Assembly (NCBI RefSeq): GCF_001571265.1
Contig: NZ_BCTL01000001.1
Location: 1-64,000 of the forward strand
Direction of reading: 5' to 3'
Origin: Cedecea neteri NBRC 105707 = ATCC 33855
GTDB taxonomy: Bacteria; Pseudomonadota; Gammaproteobacteria; Enterobacterales; Enterobacteriaceae
Length of the DNA: 64,000 nt
Position 1 is the stretch's first letter. Each line of letters begins with the position of its first letter. Under the pieces are notes generated by a model. It was not told the origin of the DNA. It did no database searches and saw nothing but the letters and a program-made list of their open reading frames with translations. The position numbers and the translations under genes are program-made. Positions 45,336 through 54,563 of this stretch are shown here, piece after piece.

Positions 45336-47360
45336 GTGAGCATGGATATTAGCGATTTTTACCAGACATTTTTTGACGAAGCCGACGAACTGTTGGCCGA
45401 TATGGAGCAGCATCTCCTGGATTTGGTGCCTGAGGCGCCGGATTCTGAACAGTTGAACGCTATTTTCCGTGCGGCTCACTCCATCAAGGGCGGGGCCGGC
45501 ACGTTTGGCTTCTCCATCCTGCAGGAAACGACTCACCTGATGGAGAACCTGCTCGACGAAGCGCGGCGCGGTGAGATGCAGCTCAACACCGATATCATCA
45601 ACCTGTTTTTGGAAACCAAGGATATTATGCAGGAACAGTTGGACGCCTATAAAAACTCTGAAGAGCCGGATGCCGCAAGCTTCGACTACATCTGCAAAGC
45701 GCTGCGTCAGCTTGCCCTGGAAGCCAAAGGCGAGGCTCCATCGGCGCCGGCCAAACTCTCCGTAGTAGAAACCGAGCAGCCGGCGTCCACCACTGCCGAC
45801 AGCGGCGGCAAGCTGCGCGTAGTGATTGATGGGTTGAAAGAGGCAGAACGTGACCTGATGCTCGAAGAGCTGGGGAACCTGGGGACGCTGAGTGAGGTGG
45901 TCAAAGATACCGCTTCCGTGACGGCGACGCTGGAAACCAGCGTCAGCGAAGATGATATTACTGCCGTACTTTGCTTCGTGATTGAGCCTGAGCAAATCAG
46001 CTTTGTGCCTGTTACCTCAGCCAGCGCGCCAGCGGTGGCAGAAAACACGACGGTGGCGGTGCCTGAAGCACCTGCCCAAACGGCTGTCGCCGTGCAAAAA
46101 GCCGGTTTGCCCGAGCCGTTAACCCCGGCGACAGGGCGCGTTGAGCGTGATAAGCCAGCCGCGCGTGCATCCGAGTCTACCAGCATTCGCGTGGCGGTAG
46201 AGAAAGTTGACCAACTGATCAACCTGGTCGGTGAACTGGTGATCACCCAGTCAATGCTGGCCCAGCGCTCTAACGAGCTTGATCCGGTCAACCACGGCGA
46301 TTTGATCACCAGCATGGGGCAGCTGCAGCGTAACGCACGCGACCTCCAGGAGTCGGTGATGTCTATTCGTATGATGCCGATGGAATACGTCTTCAGCCGC
46401 TTCCCGCGTCTGGTCCGCGATCTGGCCGGCAAGCTGAACAAGCAGGTGGAACTGACGCTGATGGGCAGCTCCACCGAGCTGGATAAGAGCCTGATTGAGC
46501 GCATTATCGATCCGCTAACGCACCTGGTGCGTAACAGCCTGGATCACGGTATCGAGTCACCGGAAAAACGCCGGGCAGCCGGGAAGTCCGAAGTCGGCAA
46601 CCTGATTCTGTCTGCTGAACATCAGGGCGGCAATATTTGTATCGAAGTGACCGATGACGGGGCAGGGCTTAACCGCGAACGCATTCTGGCGAAGGCCATT
46701 TCCCAGGGGATGCCGGTCAGCGAAAGCATGACCGATGATGAAGTCGGGATGCTTATCTTCGCGCCAGGCTTCTCCACCGCCGAGCAGGTCACCGACGTGT
46801 CAGGCCGTGGTGTGGGCATGGACGTGGTGAAACGTAATATCCAGGAAATGGGCGGCCACGTTGAAATCCAGTCGAAAGCCGGAGCAGGGACAACCATTCG
46901 CATCCTGCTGCCGCTGACGCTCGCTATCCTGGATGGGATGTCGGTTAAGGTGAGCGACGAAGTCTTTATCCTGCCGCTGAACGCGGTGATGGAATCTCTG
47001 CAGCCGCAGGAAGAAGATCTGCACCCGCTGGCGGGCGGTGAGCGTGTCCTGGAAGTGCGCGGGGAGTATCTGCCGCTGGTTGAGCTTTGGAAAGTCTTTG
47101 ACGTTCAGGGCGCGAAAACTGAAGCCACGCAGGGCATTGTTGTGATCCTGCAAAGCGCAGGACGTCGCTACGCGCTGCTGGTCGATCAGCTGATTGGCCA
47201 GCATCAGGTGGTGGTTAAAAACCTTGAAAGCAACTACCGCAAGGTGCCGGGCATCTCTGCAGCCACCATTTTAGGTGACGGCAGCGTGGCGCTGATCGTC
47301 GATGTTTCTGCGCTGCAGGGGCTAAACCGTGAACAACGTCTGGCGCTAACCGTCGCCTGA
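45336..47360 (+). CDS. cheA: Chemotaxis histidine kinase CheA
   Basis: 674 aa from a GTG at 45336 (MSMDISDF, as in E. coli). Hpt P1 with H48 in AHSIKGG; P2 (about 160-230, CheY/CheB docking); P3 dimerisation; P4 ATPase with N-box HLVRNSLDHG and G-boxes; P5 CheW-like end (about 520-674). M98, the start of the short form CheA-S, is kept. P2 and the P2-P3 linker are the most diverged part. Operon motA-motB-cheA-cheW. Confidence 0.97.
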   Translation: MSMDISDFYQTFFDEADELLADMEQHLLDLVPEAPDSEQLNAIFRAAHSIKGGAGTFGFSILQETTHLMENLLDEARRGEMQLNTDIINLFLETKDIMQEQLDAYKNSEEPDAASFDYICKALRQLALEAKGEAPSAPAKLSVVETEQPASTTADSGGKLRVVIDGLKEAERDLMLEELGNLGTLSEVVKDTASVTATLETSVSEDDITAVLCFVIEPEQISFVPVTSASAPAVAENTTVAVPEAPAQTAVAVQKAGLPEPLTPATGRVERDKPAARASESTSIRVAVEKVDQLINLVGELVITQSMLAQRSNELDPVNHGDLITSMGQLQRNARDLQESVMSIRMMPMEYVFSRFPRLVRDLAGKLNKQVELTLMGSSTELDKSLIERIIDPLTHLVRNSLDHGIESPEKRRAAGKSEVGNLILSAEHQGGNICIEVTDDGAGLNRERILAKAISQGMPVSESMTDDEVGMLIFAPGFSTAEQVTDVSGRGVGMDVVKRNIQEMGGHVEIQSKAGAGTTIRILLPLTLAILDGMSVKVSDEVFILPLNAVMESLQPQEEDLHPLAGGERVLEVRGEYLPLVELWKVFDVQGAKTEATQGIVVILQSAGRRYALLVDQLIGQHQVVVKNLESNYRKVPGISAATILGDGSVALIVDVSALQGLNREQRLALTVA

Positions 47361-47388
47361 TTAACCGCTTAAAAGAATAGGTACGCAA

Positions 47389-47883
47389 ATGACTGCACTA
47401 ACTAATGTGACAAAACTGACCGGGGAAAACGTAGGCCAGGAGTTCCTGGTGTTTACCCTCGGCGATGAAGAGTACGGTATTGATATCCTGAAGGTGCAGG
47501 AGATCCGCGGTTACGATCAGGTGACGCGTATCGCCAACACGCCTGCTTTTATCAAAGGCGTAACCAACCTGCGCGGCGTAATCGTGCCGATTATCGATCT
47601 GCGCCTGAAGTTTGAGCAGGATGGCGTGGAATATAACGACAATACCGTGGTTATTGTGTTGAACCTGGAAAAACGCGTGGTCGGGATTGTGGTTGACGGC
47701 GTGTCCGATGTGCTGTCGCTGACGGCCGATCAGATTCGCCCTGCGCCGGAGTTTGCCGTTACGCTGTCGACTGAATACCTGACGGGCCTGGGCGCGCTGG
47801 GTGAGCGTATGCTGATTCTGGTGAACATCGAGAAGCTGCTGAACAGCGAAGAGATGGAGCTGCTGGATTCTGCGGTTGCTTAA
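47389..47883 (+). CDS. cheW: Chemotaxis adaptor CheW
   Basis: 164 aa (167 in E. coli). Couples receptors to CheA. Core [33 protein letters not shown] and [13 protein letters not shown] are conserved. Last gene of the first chemotaxis operon; followed by its own terminator, not by a receptor gene as in E. coli. Confidence 0.97.
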   Translation: MTALTNVTKLTGENVGQEFLVFTLGDEEYGIDILKVQEIRGYDQVTRIANTPAFIKGVTNLRGVIVPIIDLRLKFEQDGVEYNDNTVVIVLNLEKRVVGIVVDGVSDVLSLTADQIRPAPEFAVTLSTEYLTGLGALGERMLILVNIEKLLNSEEMELLDSAVA

Positions 47884-47898
47884 TCGAACCGAAAGAAA

Positions 47899-47927
47899 AA
47901 GGGCTACCCGAGGGTAGCCCTTTTTTT
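47899..47927 (+). terminator. cheW terminator (shared with convergent symporter)
   Basis: Stem AGGGCTACCC / GGGTAGCCCT with a 2-nt loop-like centre and seven T. The A-run on its left lets it also serve the minus-strand gene. Confidence 0.92.
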
Positions 47928-49191
47928 ATGCCTTAACTTCTTCCACCGGCACGGTGCCGGTTTCTTCCAGCATACCTTCGTTCTTGGACAGCATCGCGGT
48001 TGCTACGCCGTTACCCAATACGTTGATCGCCGAGCGGCCCATATCCAGGAAGTGATCGATACCCATCAGCAGCAGGATGCCCGCCACCGGAATATTGAAG
48101 CTTGGAATGGTCGCTGCCAGCACAACAAGCGCGGAGCGAGGCACGCCGGCAATCCCTTTGGACGCAAGCATCAGCGTTAGCATCAGCACGGCAATCTCAG
48201 AGAAGGAGAGGTGCACGTTGTACGCCTGGGCAATAAACATGGAGGCGAAGGAGCAGTAGACCATCGACCCGACCAGGTTAAAGGAGTAACCGATTGGCAA
48301 GACAAACGAGGCGATGTTGCGGGAGCAGCCAAAGCGGGTCAGCTGATCCAGCGTTTTCGGATAGGCCGCTTCAGAGCTGCTGGTGGTAAAGGCCACCAGA
48401 ACAGGATCTTTCAGCATCGCCAACAGGCGGAACACATCACGTTTCAGCACCATATAGCCGACGCTAATCAGCACGATGCAGGTCAAAACGATAGCCACAT
48501 AGTAGCCGCCGATGAAGGACGCATAGTTGAGCAGGATCCCCAGGCCCTGGGTCGCAATCACCGAAGAGATGGCGGCGAAAATGGCCAGCGGCGCGACATA
48601 CATCACGTAGCCGGTGACTTTCAGCATAATGTGGGACACAACGTCCAGCGCGCTGACCAGTGGGGCGTTAAATTTCTCGCCCAAAGAGGCACCGGCAATA
48701 GCGAAGAACATGGAGAACACCACAATTTGCAGGATCTCGTTGTCCGACATCGCGCCGGCGATGCTGGTTGGGATGGTATGAGAAATAAAGGCTTTTAGCG
48801 TCATCCCGCTGACGGCCAGGCCGGTCTGCACGGCTTCGGCCGGAACTTCCAGGTTCATGCCTGCACCCGGATGCTCCAGGGTAACGATAAACAGGCCGAC
48901 CAGGATAGACAGCACGGAAGAAGAGACAAACCAGATCATCGCTTTGCCGCCAACGCGGCCAATGGTGGAGGTTTCGCCCAGCTTCATGATACCGACCGTC
49001 AGGGTGCTAAAGACCAACGGCGCAATCACCATCTTGATCAGTCGCAGGAAGATGTCGGTAAACAGCGTGATGTTATCGGCGTAGCTTTTGATTACGTCGG
49101 CGGCGGCATATTCGTGGATGGCCGCGCCGGTGAAGATCCCCGCTATCATGAACAAAATGATGAATAGCGTGAGTTTGTTTGAACTTGCCAC
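47926..49191 (-). CDS. Dicarboxylate/amino-acid:cation symporter
   Basis: DAACS family (GltP/DctA relatives), 421 aa, GTG start (MASSNKLTLF) with a GGGG about 11 nt upstream. Eight membrane segments and two re-entrant hairpins are expected; the HP1 serine motif TTSSSEAAYP (about 272-281) and the NMDGT-like stretch (here NLVGS) are visible. The latter is unusual. Substrate not certain (glutamate, aspartate or C4-dicarboxylates). Inserted between cheW and the pilus genes. A CRP site lies about 185 nt upstream. Confidence 0.88.
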   Translation of the reverse strand: MASSNKLTLFIILFMIAGIFTGAAIHEYAAADVIKSYADNITLFTDIFLRLIKMVIAPLVFSTLTVGIMKLGETSTIGRVGGKAMIWFVSSSVLSILVGLFIVTLEHPGAGMNLEVPAEAVQTGLAVSGMTLKAFISHTIPTSIAGAMSDNEILQIVVFSMFFAIAGASLGEKFNAPLVSALDVVSHIMLKVTGYVMYVAPLAIFAAISSVIATQGLGILLNYASFIGGYYVAIVLTCIVLISVGYMVLKRDVFRLLAMLKDPVLVAFTTSSSEAAYPKTLDQLTRFGCSRNIASFVLPIGYSFNLVGSMVYCSFASMFIAQAYNVHLSFSEIAVLMLTLMLASKGIAGVPRSALVVLAATIPSFNIPVAGILLLMGIDHFLDMGRSAINVLGNGVATAMLSKNEGMLEETGTVPVEEVKA

Positions 49192-49375
49192 TGACTTAGT
49201 AACCCCGTAGTTGACTGTAGTTAATGTGTGTTTTTTTGTAACTTACTGACCCCTATATAATTATTGTTTCCGGGCCGTAAATGTGCGGAGCATAAATTGA
49301 ATCAAACCGCGCCGATATACAACTCTTTTTTATAAATTCTGTTAATTGTTAATTAAGCAGCACTTAATCATTATT

Positions 49376-49391
49376 TGTGATTGGTGTCACA
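49376..49391. promoter_or_regulatory. CRP-cAMP site
   Basis: TGTGATTGGTGTCACA: perfect TGTGA-N6-TCACA, flanked by TT and AA to extend the palindrome. It probably serves the symporter. Confidence 0.8.
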
Positions 49392-49574
49392 AAATAGCGG
49401 ATATATTCTTTTCACTTTGCAAGTGCTTGAGTCGCCTGGTGGTTAACGGTTTGTTTTTATTGGCAATAATGTGTCAATCGACCGCTGAGGTGAATTTTTT
49501 GGCGTGGTCTGGTTATTTCCCATTCTCTAAACTAAATTTCAACTAAGTGATGGCGTAACGTACTGATTTTTTTC

Positions 49575-49592
49575 TTACCAACCGGTCGGTAA
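49575..49592. promoter_or_regulatory. TetR-type operator-like near-palindrome
   Basis: TTACCAACCGGTCGGTAA is an 18-mer palindrome with one mismatched pair, centred on ACCGGT. The form resembles TetR-family operators. No TetR gene is in the window. Confidence 0.35.
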
Positions 49593-49847
49593 AGGTTGCG
49601 AACGGAAACTGTTTTCCTGCTTGTAAATTGAGCGATTGGGCTTAATGCGAGGGCGGAATTATGTTTTCTGAGACCGGGTCGGTATTTAAGAGGCTGGTCT
49701 TTGGCTTCATGACGAATTATATCAACGACAAGTTATGGCGTCCGCCTTCTTTATTAAAGCGGAATATAGACTAACGTTAAATCATCCCGTGCCGCTTCGC
49801 TGTATATTCACGAAGCATGATTGAGTCATTTGAATGAGGGTAAGGAT

Positions 49848-50378
49848 ATGAATTCAGCCACTGCAGCACGCTTAATTCTCTCTTGTACTGCGTTTGCGAT
49901 TATTCCATCGGCTAATGCGGCGGTGGCAAACGGTACATTTCAGGTCCTCATCACGATTACAAAATCCTGTGCAGTGACGGCTGGCACGGGCTCGAATATT
50001 AACCTTGGGTCGGTGGCAGCCAGCGCAGTAAACACCTCGCAAAGTAATACGTTCACCGTTAACTGCTCAAAGGCAACGCCTTATTTTATCGGCCTTGCAC
50101 CTTCTGCGGCCAACGGCGGAACCACCACCGGGTCGGGGGCAATGTCGTCCGTGCTTAACGCGGCAACCAACACCGACAAAGTCCCTTATCAGTTGAACCA
50201 AACCTCGGCTACCGGGCCGGTTTGGGGTAACACCGCCACCACAACGACTGTGGGTAACGGCGTGGCGGGCTTAGGCACAGGACTGGCTATAACGTATACG
50301 GTTTATGCCACTGCAGCGAGCGCCAACTACACGCCAGACAGCTATGCGGATACCGTGACCGTCAACGTTAACTACTGA
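49848..50378 (+). CDS. Spore-coat-U domain pilin (archaic Csu-type major subunit)
   Basis: 176 aa with a signal peptide cut after SANA (about 1-26). The SCPU domain (PF05229) follows, with TKSCAV, LGSVAAS, FTVNCSKATPYFIGL and a C-terminal YTPDSYADTVTVNVNY. These are the marks of CsuA/B-type pilins of archaic sigma-class chaperone-usher pili. The start ATG 49848 has AAGGAT before it. First of four genes. Confidence 0.88.
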   Translation: MNSATAARLILSCTAFAIIPSANAAVANGTFQVLITITKSCAVTAGTGSNINLGSVAASAVNTSQSNTFTVNCSKATPYFIGLAPSAANGGTTTGSGAMSSVLNAATNTDKVPYQLNQTSATGPVWGNTATTTTVGNGVAGLGTGLAITYTVYATAASANYTPDSYADTVTVNVNY

Positions 50379-50392
50379 TTTCAGGACAACGG

Positions 50393-51112
50393 ATGAAAAT
50401 GAAATTAGGCGGACGCCCTGCCTGCGCGTGCCTGTTGCTGGCGCTGGTCGTGGGACATAATGCGTTGGCCGGTGGCCTGCAGATATCGCCGGTTAACCTG
50501 ACGTTGAGCGCCACACAAAATGCGGACGGTATATGGTTAAGTAATGAAGGGACTGCGCCGCTCAACGCACAGGTACGGGTTTTCAACTGGCAGCAAAGCG
50601 GCAATGCCGACAGGCTGTCAACCTCTCAGGGGCTGGTCATTAGCCCACCCATCGTGACGCTGCCCGCCGGGGAGCGTCAGCTTGTCCGCGTGATCCGCAC
50701 GACGCCTGCGACCAATCAGGTAGAGCAGGCCTATCGTTTGTTTATTGATGAGCTGCCGCCTGCCAAAGTGCAGCAAAATACCCTTCAATTTGTTATGCGC
50801 TATTCTGTCCCGGTGTTTTTGCAGCCTGTGGGGCAGGCTGAAAACACCGCGAAACTTAAATGGGCACTAGTGCAAACCGATGGCAAAACATTTATCGATG
50901 TGAGTAATCAGGGAAACAGCCACGCCCAGCTTTCTGCCATGACATTTATTCAAACTAATGGTGCACGAAAAACGATTACTCCAGGCCTGTTAGGCTATGT
51001 TCTTCCCGGTTCAACTATGCGGTGGATAATATCTTCGTCTGCCAGTGATGCTTATCACAGTGGAAAGGTTGAAGTCACTATCAATGGTCAAAAAACAGAA
51101 CAAAATCTATGA
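50393..51112 (+). CDS. Periplasmic pilus chaperone, CsuC-like
   Basis: 239 aa with signal peptide (about 1-26). Two Ig-like domains: the first has GIWLSNEGTAPLNAQVRVFNW, ISPPIVTLPAGERQLVRV and IDELPP, typical of FimC/CsuC chaperones; the second starts about 150. It accepts pilin subunits from Sec and delivers them to the usher. 14 nt after the pilin; its end overlaps the usher start. Confidence 0.9.
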   Translation: MKMKLGGRPACACLLLALVVGHNALAGGLQISPVNLTLSATQNADGIWLSNEGTAPLNAQVRVFNWQQSGNADRLSTSQGLVISPPIVTLPAGERQLVRVIRTTPATNQVEQAYRLFIDELPPAKVQQNTLQFVMRYSVPVFLQPVGQAENTAKLKWALVQTDGKTFIDVSNQGNSHAQLSAMTFIQTNGARKTITPGLLGYVLPGSTMRWIISSSASDAYHSGKVEVTINGQKTEQNL

Positions 51113-53447
51113 CTGGCCATATTCTTTGGTAAATATTGTATTGCTTAATGGTTTATTTTTCTCAGGCATGACAGCAGCACAAAATACTAATAATGACTTA
51201 CCTCAGAATGCGGCCAGCAATGATACAGCTCAGCCTGTAGGCGTGGATTTATATCTGGACACGACGGTGAACGGGAATGCCGTGGGTCTGGTTCATCTTG
51301 GCTACGCGCAGGGAAAACTCTACGGCGACGCAATGGCTCTGCGTCAGTTGGGATTTCACCTGCCGGAAAAAGCGCAGCCGCCGTTTTATCTGAATGACAT
51401 TGCTCAGGTCACGGTTGACTATAACGTCCAGCAACAAACTCTGGCACTGACCGCGCCGCTGAGCCTGTTAGACCTGAAAACCACCCAGCTCAATCAATCC
51501 GATATGTCCTCGCCGAAGGCGGCTAACGCCTTTGGGGCACTGCTGAATTACGACCTCTACGCCGACAGCGGTAAGAATAGCAACTTCAACACATTCAGTG
51601 AGTTCAGGGCGTTTAATTCGGCAGGCGTGCTGAGTTCGACCCAGCTAACCCGTTACAGCACGGAACAGAATAACAATCAGTCCTTTAGCCGCCTGGACAC
51701 CAGCTGGCGCTCCTCCTTTCCCGACAAAATGCTGGCGGTGACTCTCGGCGACACGCTCACCAGCTCGCTTTCATGGTCTCGTCAGACTCGCATTGCCGGG
51801 GTGAAAATCGGGACGGATTTTGGCCTCAATCCTTACATGCCAACGACGCCGCTTCCCGCGTTTCTGGGCTCGGCAACGCTGCCCTCCAGCGTTGAGCTGT
51901 ATGTCAACGGGGTTAAATACTATAACGGCGAGGTTCCTGCGGGCAGCTTCCAGTTAAATACGCTGCCAAACATCACCGGCGCAGGGAATGCTCAGGTGAT
52001 GATGACCGATGCCTTGGGCAGAACCAGCGTGCAGAACTTCTCTTTTTACAACGATCAGCTTCTGCTAAGGGAAGGGTTGACGGACTGGTCGCTTGAGCTG
52101 GGCGTGGTGAGAAAAAACTACGGTTATTCCTCCTTCGACTACGCCAGTGAGCCTGCCCTAAGCGGCACCTGGCGGCGGGGCTTCAGCAACAGCCTGACCG
52201 CCGGCGGCCATATGGAAGCCAGCGACAGTCTGGTCAACGGCGGGATTGGCAGTGACTGGATCCCCTGGAGCCAGTCCGGAACGATTTCAACTGCGCTGGC
52301 AGCAAGTTCTGATGCCGGGGAGAACGGCTATTTGTATAGCCTGGGCTACCGTTGGTCCGGCGGGCGCTTCAACTTTAGCTCCAGCGCGACGGCCACGTCC
52401 GGTGACTATCACGATGTTGCGACGAGGTATGGTGCCCCGCCGCCTGCCTTCAGCGGCAGCGCGGTGGTGGGATATAACTTTGGTGTGGGCGGGAATCTCA
52501 GTCTGAGTTACCTGCAGTTTCGCTACCCTGACCAAAGCGCTATTCGTTACGCCAACGCCAGCTGGTTTAAATCCATCACCGAAAACGTCTCCTTAAGCGC
52601 CAGCTTTAACCAAAATATTGATAACACCCGCGACCGCAGCGTTTATCTGATGTTGACCGTCAGTACCAGCAATAGCCTGACTGCCGGCGCGACGGTGCAG
52701 CGTACCGGCGACAAGATGGGTTACCAGCTTAATGCCAGCCAGAGTCCGCCGTCCGAAGGCGGGGTGGGCTGGAACGTGGCCGCCAGCCAGCAGAGTTCAC
52801 AGCAAACCGGGCAGGGCGAAGTGGGTTACCTGGGGCGCTATGGCCGCGTATATACCGGCTTCCGCAGCATTCCTGACAACAATTACGGCTATGCGGGGGC
52901 GACAGGGTCGCTGGTGATGATGGGCGGCGGTGTGTTCGCCGCCCGGGAGATCAACAACGGTTTTGCCGTGGTTTCTACGGACGGGATCCCGGATGTACCG
53001 GTCAAGCTGCAGCATAATCTGGTGGGCAACAGCGACAGCAGCGGACGGCTGCTAGTGACGCCGCTCAACAGCTATCAGAACAACCTGATCAGTATCGATC
53101 CTATGAACCTGCCGGCCAATATGCGGATCCGCAGCGTCAGCCTGAACGCTACCCCAGCCGACCGCTCCGGTACTCTGGTGAATTTTGATATCAAGCCGGT
53201 TCGCGCCGCGCAGGTAAGCCTGGTTGATACTAAAGGCAAGGCTATCGCCGAAGGCAGCCCAATCAGGTTGATGTCCGGTATTGGGCAGAACTCGGTTGTC
53301 GGGTTTGATGGCCTGGCCTATTTCGATGCACTTGAGCTGCACAATCAGCTCAGAGTGACGACAGAGAACGGTATTTGCGTGGCTGAGTTTGACTATCCAC
53401 AGAATCAGAAAAGCGTGCCGACTATTGGTCCTGTTGTGTGCCAATAG
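51084..53447 (+). CDS. Outer-membrane pilus usher, CsuD-like
   Basis: 787 aa from ATG 51084 (a longer frame lies in the chaperone). Signal peptide about 1-33, then an N-terminal subunit-capture domain, a 24-strand barrel region (about 160-650) with ELYVNGVKYYNGEVPAGSFQLNTLPNITGAGNAQVMMTDALG, and C-terminal plug or Ig domains. Fimbrial usher family, archaic clade as expected beside SCPU pilins. The first 150 nt are AT-rich compared with the rest. Confidence 0.9.
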   Translation: MVKKQNKIYDWPYSLVNIVLLNGLFFSGMTAAQNTNNDLPQNAASNDTAQPVGVDLYLDTTVNGNAVGLVHLGYAQGKLYGDAMALRQLGFHLPEKAQPPFYLNDIAQVTVDYNVQQQTLALTAPLSLLDLKTTQLNQSDMSSPKAANAFGALLNYDLYADSGKNSNFNTFSEFRAFNSAGVLSSTQLTRYSTEQNNNQSFSRLDTSWRSSFPDKMLAVTLGDTLTSSLSWSRQTRIAGVKIGTDFGLNPYMPTTPLPAFLGSATLPSSVELYVNGVKYYNGEVPAGSFQLNTLPNITGAGNAQVMMTDALGRTSVQNFSFYNDQLLLREGLTDWSLELGVVRKNYGYSSFDYASEPALSGTWRRGFSNSLTAGGHMEASDSLVNGGIGSDWIPWSQSGTISTALAASSDAGENGYLYSLGYRWSGGRFNFSSSATATSGDYHDVATRYGAPPPAFSGSAVVGYNFGVGGNLSLSYLQFRYPDQSAIRYANASWFKSITENVSLSASFNQNIDNTRDRSVYLMLTVSTSNSLTAGATVQRTGDKMGYQLNASQSPPSEGGVGWNVAASQQSSQQTGQGEVGYLGRYGRVYTGFRSIPDNNYGYAGATGSLVMMGGGVFAAREINNGFAVVSTDGIPDVPVKLQHNLVGNSDSSGRLLVTPLNSYQNNLISIDPMNLPANMRIRSVSLNATPADRSGTLVNFDIKPVRAAQVSLVDTKGKAIAEGSPIRLMSGIGQNSVVGFDGLAYFDALELHNQLRVTTENGICVAEFDYPQNQKSVPTIGPVVCQ

Positions 53448-53482
53448 CGTATCCGTGGCGTTTTGAGACAGGAGTTATCCGC

Positions 53483-54439
53483 ATGAGAATAAAACAATTA
53501 TTGCTGCTGGCGGTGCTCTTGCTGTCTCCCGGGATTAGCCATGCGGTAGTTTGCTCGGTGAGCAATGTACAAACGGTTAACTTTGGCACCGTCAACCCGC
53601 TGGCGACAGGCACCCCCAACACATCGATGACCTTCGACTACAGCTGCTCCAAACAATTGGGGGATCTACTGGCCGGGGTGACGCTCTGCTTTAATATTGA
53701 CGGGGCCGGGGTAGGGAACCACAAAATGTCTTTTGCCGGGCCACCGGCCAGCACGCTGCCCTATGAGCTTTATCAGGGAACTTTAAGCGGGGGGGCATGG
53801 GGGAGCCAGTTCCAGTCGGGAACAACCTACCCGGTGGTGCAGCTCAATTTGCTTAACTTAACGCCCGTCACCGGCAGCCTGACGGTCTACGCCCAAATGA
53901 CGCTGCCCCAAGTGTCTGCAGCGCCAGGGGGGTATCAGGATATTTACACCAGCGGCATGACTACCGTCACAATGAATACCGGCCTGCTGGCCCCACCCGC
54001 AAACTGCGGCACGGGTGTGGCAACGAACTTTCCCTTCAACGTGATGGCAACCGTGAGCAAGCAGTGCAACGTCAGCTACGCCAATAACGTGAGCTTCGGG
54101 CAGGTGGCGGCTATGCAAAGCAATCTGGCGTCGAGTAATACGCTCGGTATTGCCTGCACCAACGGCACGCTTTACACCGTTGGCCTGACGCCATCCAACG
54201 GCAACACGGGCGGCACTGGGGCGTTAAAAGGGACGGGAGCGAATACTGACCAGGTGCCTTATCAGCTAAGACAAGCCACCGGAACATCGGGGGCGGTGTG
54301 GGGCAACACGGCGCAGAACATGCCGTCCAGTACCGGTACCGGGAGTACGCAGCAATACCCGGTCTATGTCACTATTCCCAGCACCAACTACACGCCAGAT
54401 GACTATGCTGACACGGTGACAATTACCGTAACCTATTGA
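53483..54439 (+). CDS. Two-domain spore-coat-U tip adhesin, CsuE-like
   Basis: 318 aa, signal peptide cut after SHA (about 1-20). Two SCPU domains: about 22-170, diverged and adhesin-like, and about 175-318, close to the major pilin (FGQVAAMQSNLASSNTL, YTPDDYADTVTITVTY). Two-domain SCPU proteins cap Csu-type pili. AGGAG before the ATG. Last gene of the four-gene operon. Confidence 0.88.
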   Translation: MRIKQLLLLAVLLLSPGISHAVVCSVSNVQTVNFGTVNPLATGTPNTSMTFDYSCSKQLGDLLAGVTLCFNIDGAGVGNHKMSFAGPPASTLPYELYQGTLSGGAWGSQFQSGTTYPVVQLNLLNLTPVTGSLTVYAQMTLPQVSAAPGGYQDIYTSGMTTVTMNTGLLAPPANCGTGVATNFPFNVMATVSKQCNVSYANNVSFGQVAAMQSNLASSNTLGIACTNGTLYTVGLTPSNGNTGGTGALKGTGANTDQVPYQLRQATGTSGAVWGNTAQNMPSSTGTGSTQQYPVYVTIPSTNYTPDDYADTVTITVTY

Positions 54440-54461
54440 TCGTTCCCCGCCTGACAGATAG

Positions 54462-54490
54462 CCGGTTGCCATAGTGCAACCGGTTAATTT
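54462..54490 (+). terminator. Putative terminator of the pilus operon
   Basis: Stem CCGGTTGC / GCAACCGG with a 6-nt loop, then TTAATTT. The U-run is poor, so termination may be partial. It lies just before the tar promoter. Confidence 0.55.
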
Positions 54491-54505
54491 CCCTGTGACT
54501 TAACG

Positions 54506-54532
54506 TAAAGTTCCCGCTGGCCGTGCCGATAA
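54506..54532 (+). promoter_or_regulatory. sigma28 promoter of tar-tap-cheRBYZ
   Basis: TAAAGTTC (54506-54513), 11-nt spacer, GCCGATAA (54525-54532): a perfect -10 and one mismatch in the -35, 31 nt before the tar ATG. It is the strongest sigma28 match in the window. Confidence 0.93.
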
Positions 54533-54563
54533 CCTCGGGAACAAGTCGTTAAAAGGGCGTCCT

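Larger units (their letters stand above)
49192..49847. other. Symporter / pilus operon divergent region
   Basis: 656 AT-rich bases without a gene. It contains a CRP site and a near-palindrome with GGTCGGT, given below. A second copy GGGTCGGTATT lies near 49677. The pilus promoter could not be picked with confidence. Confidence 0.6.
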
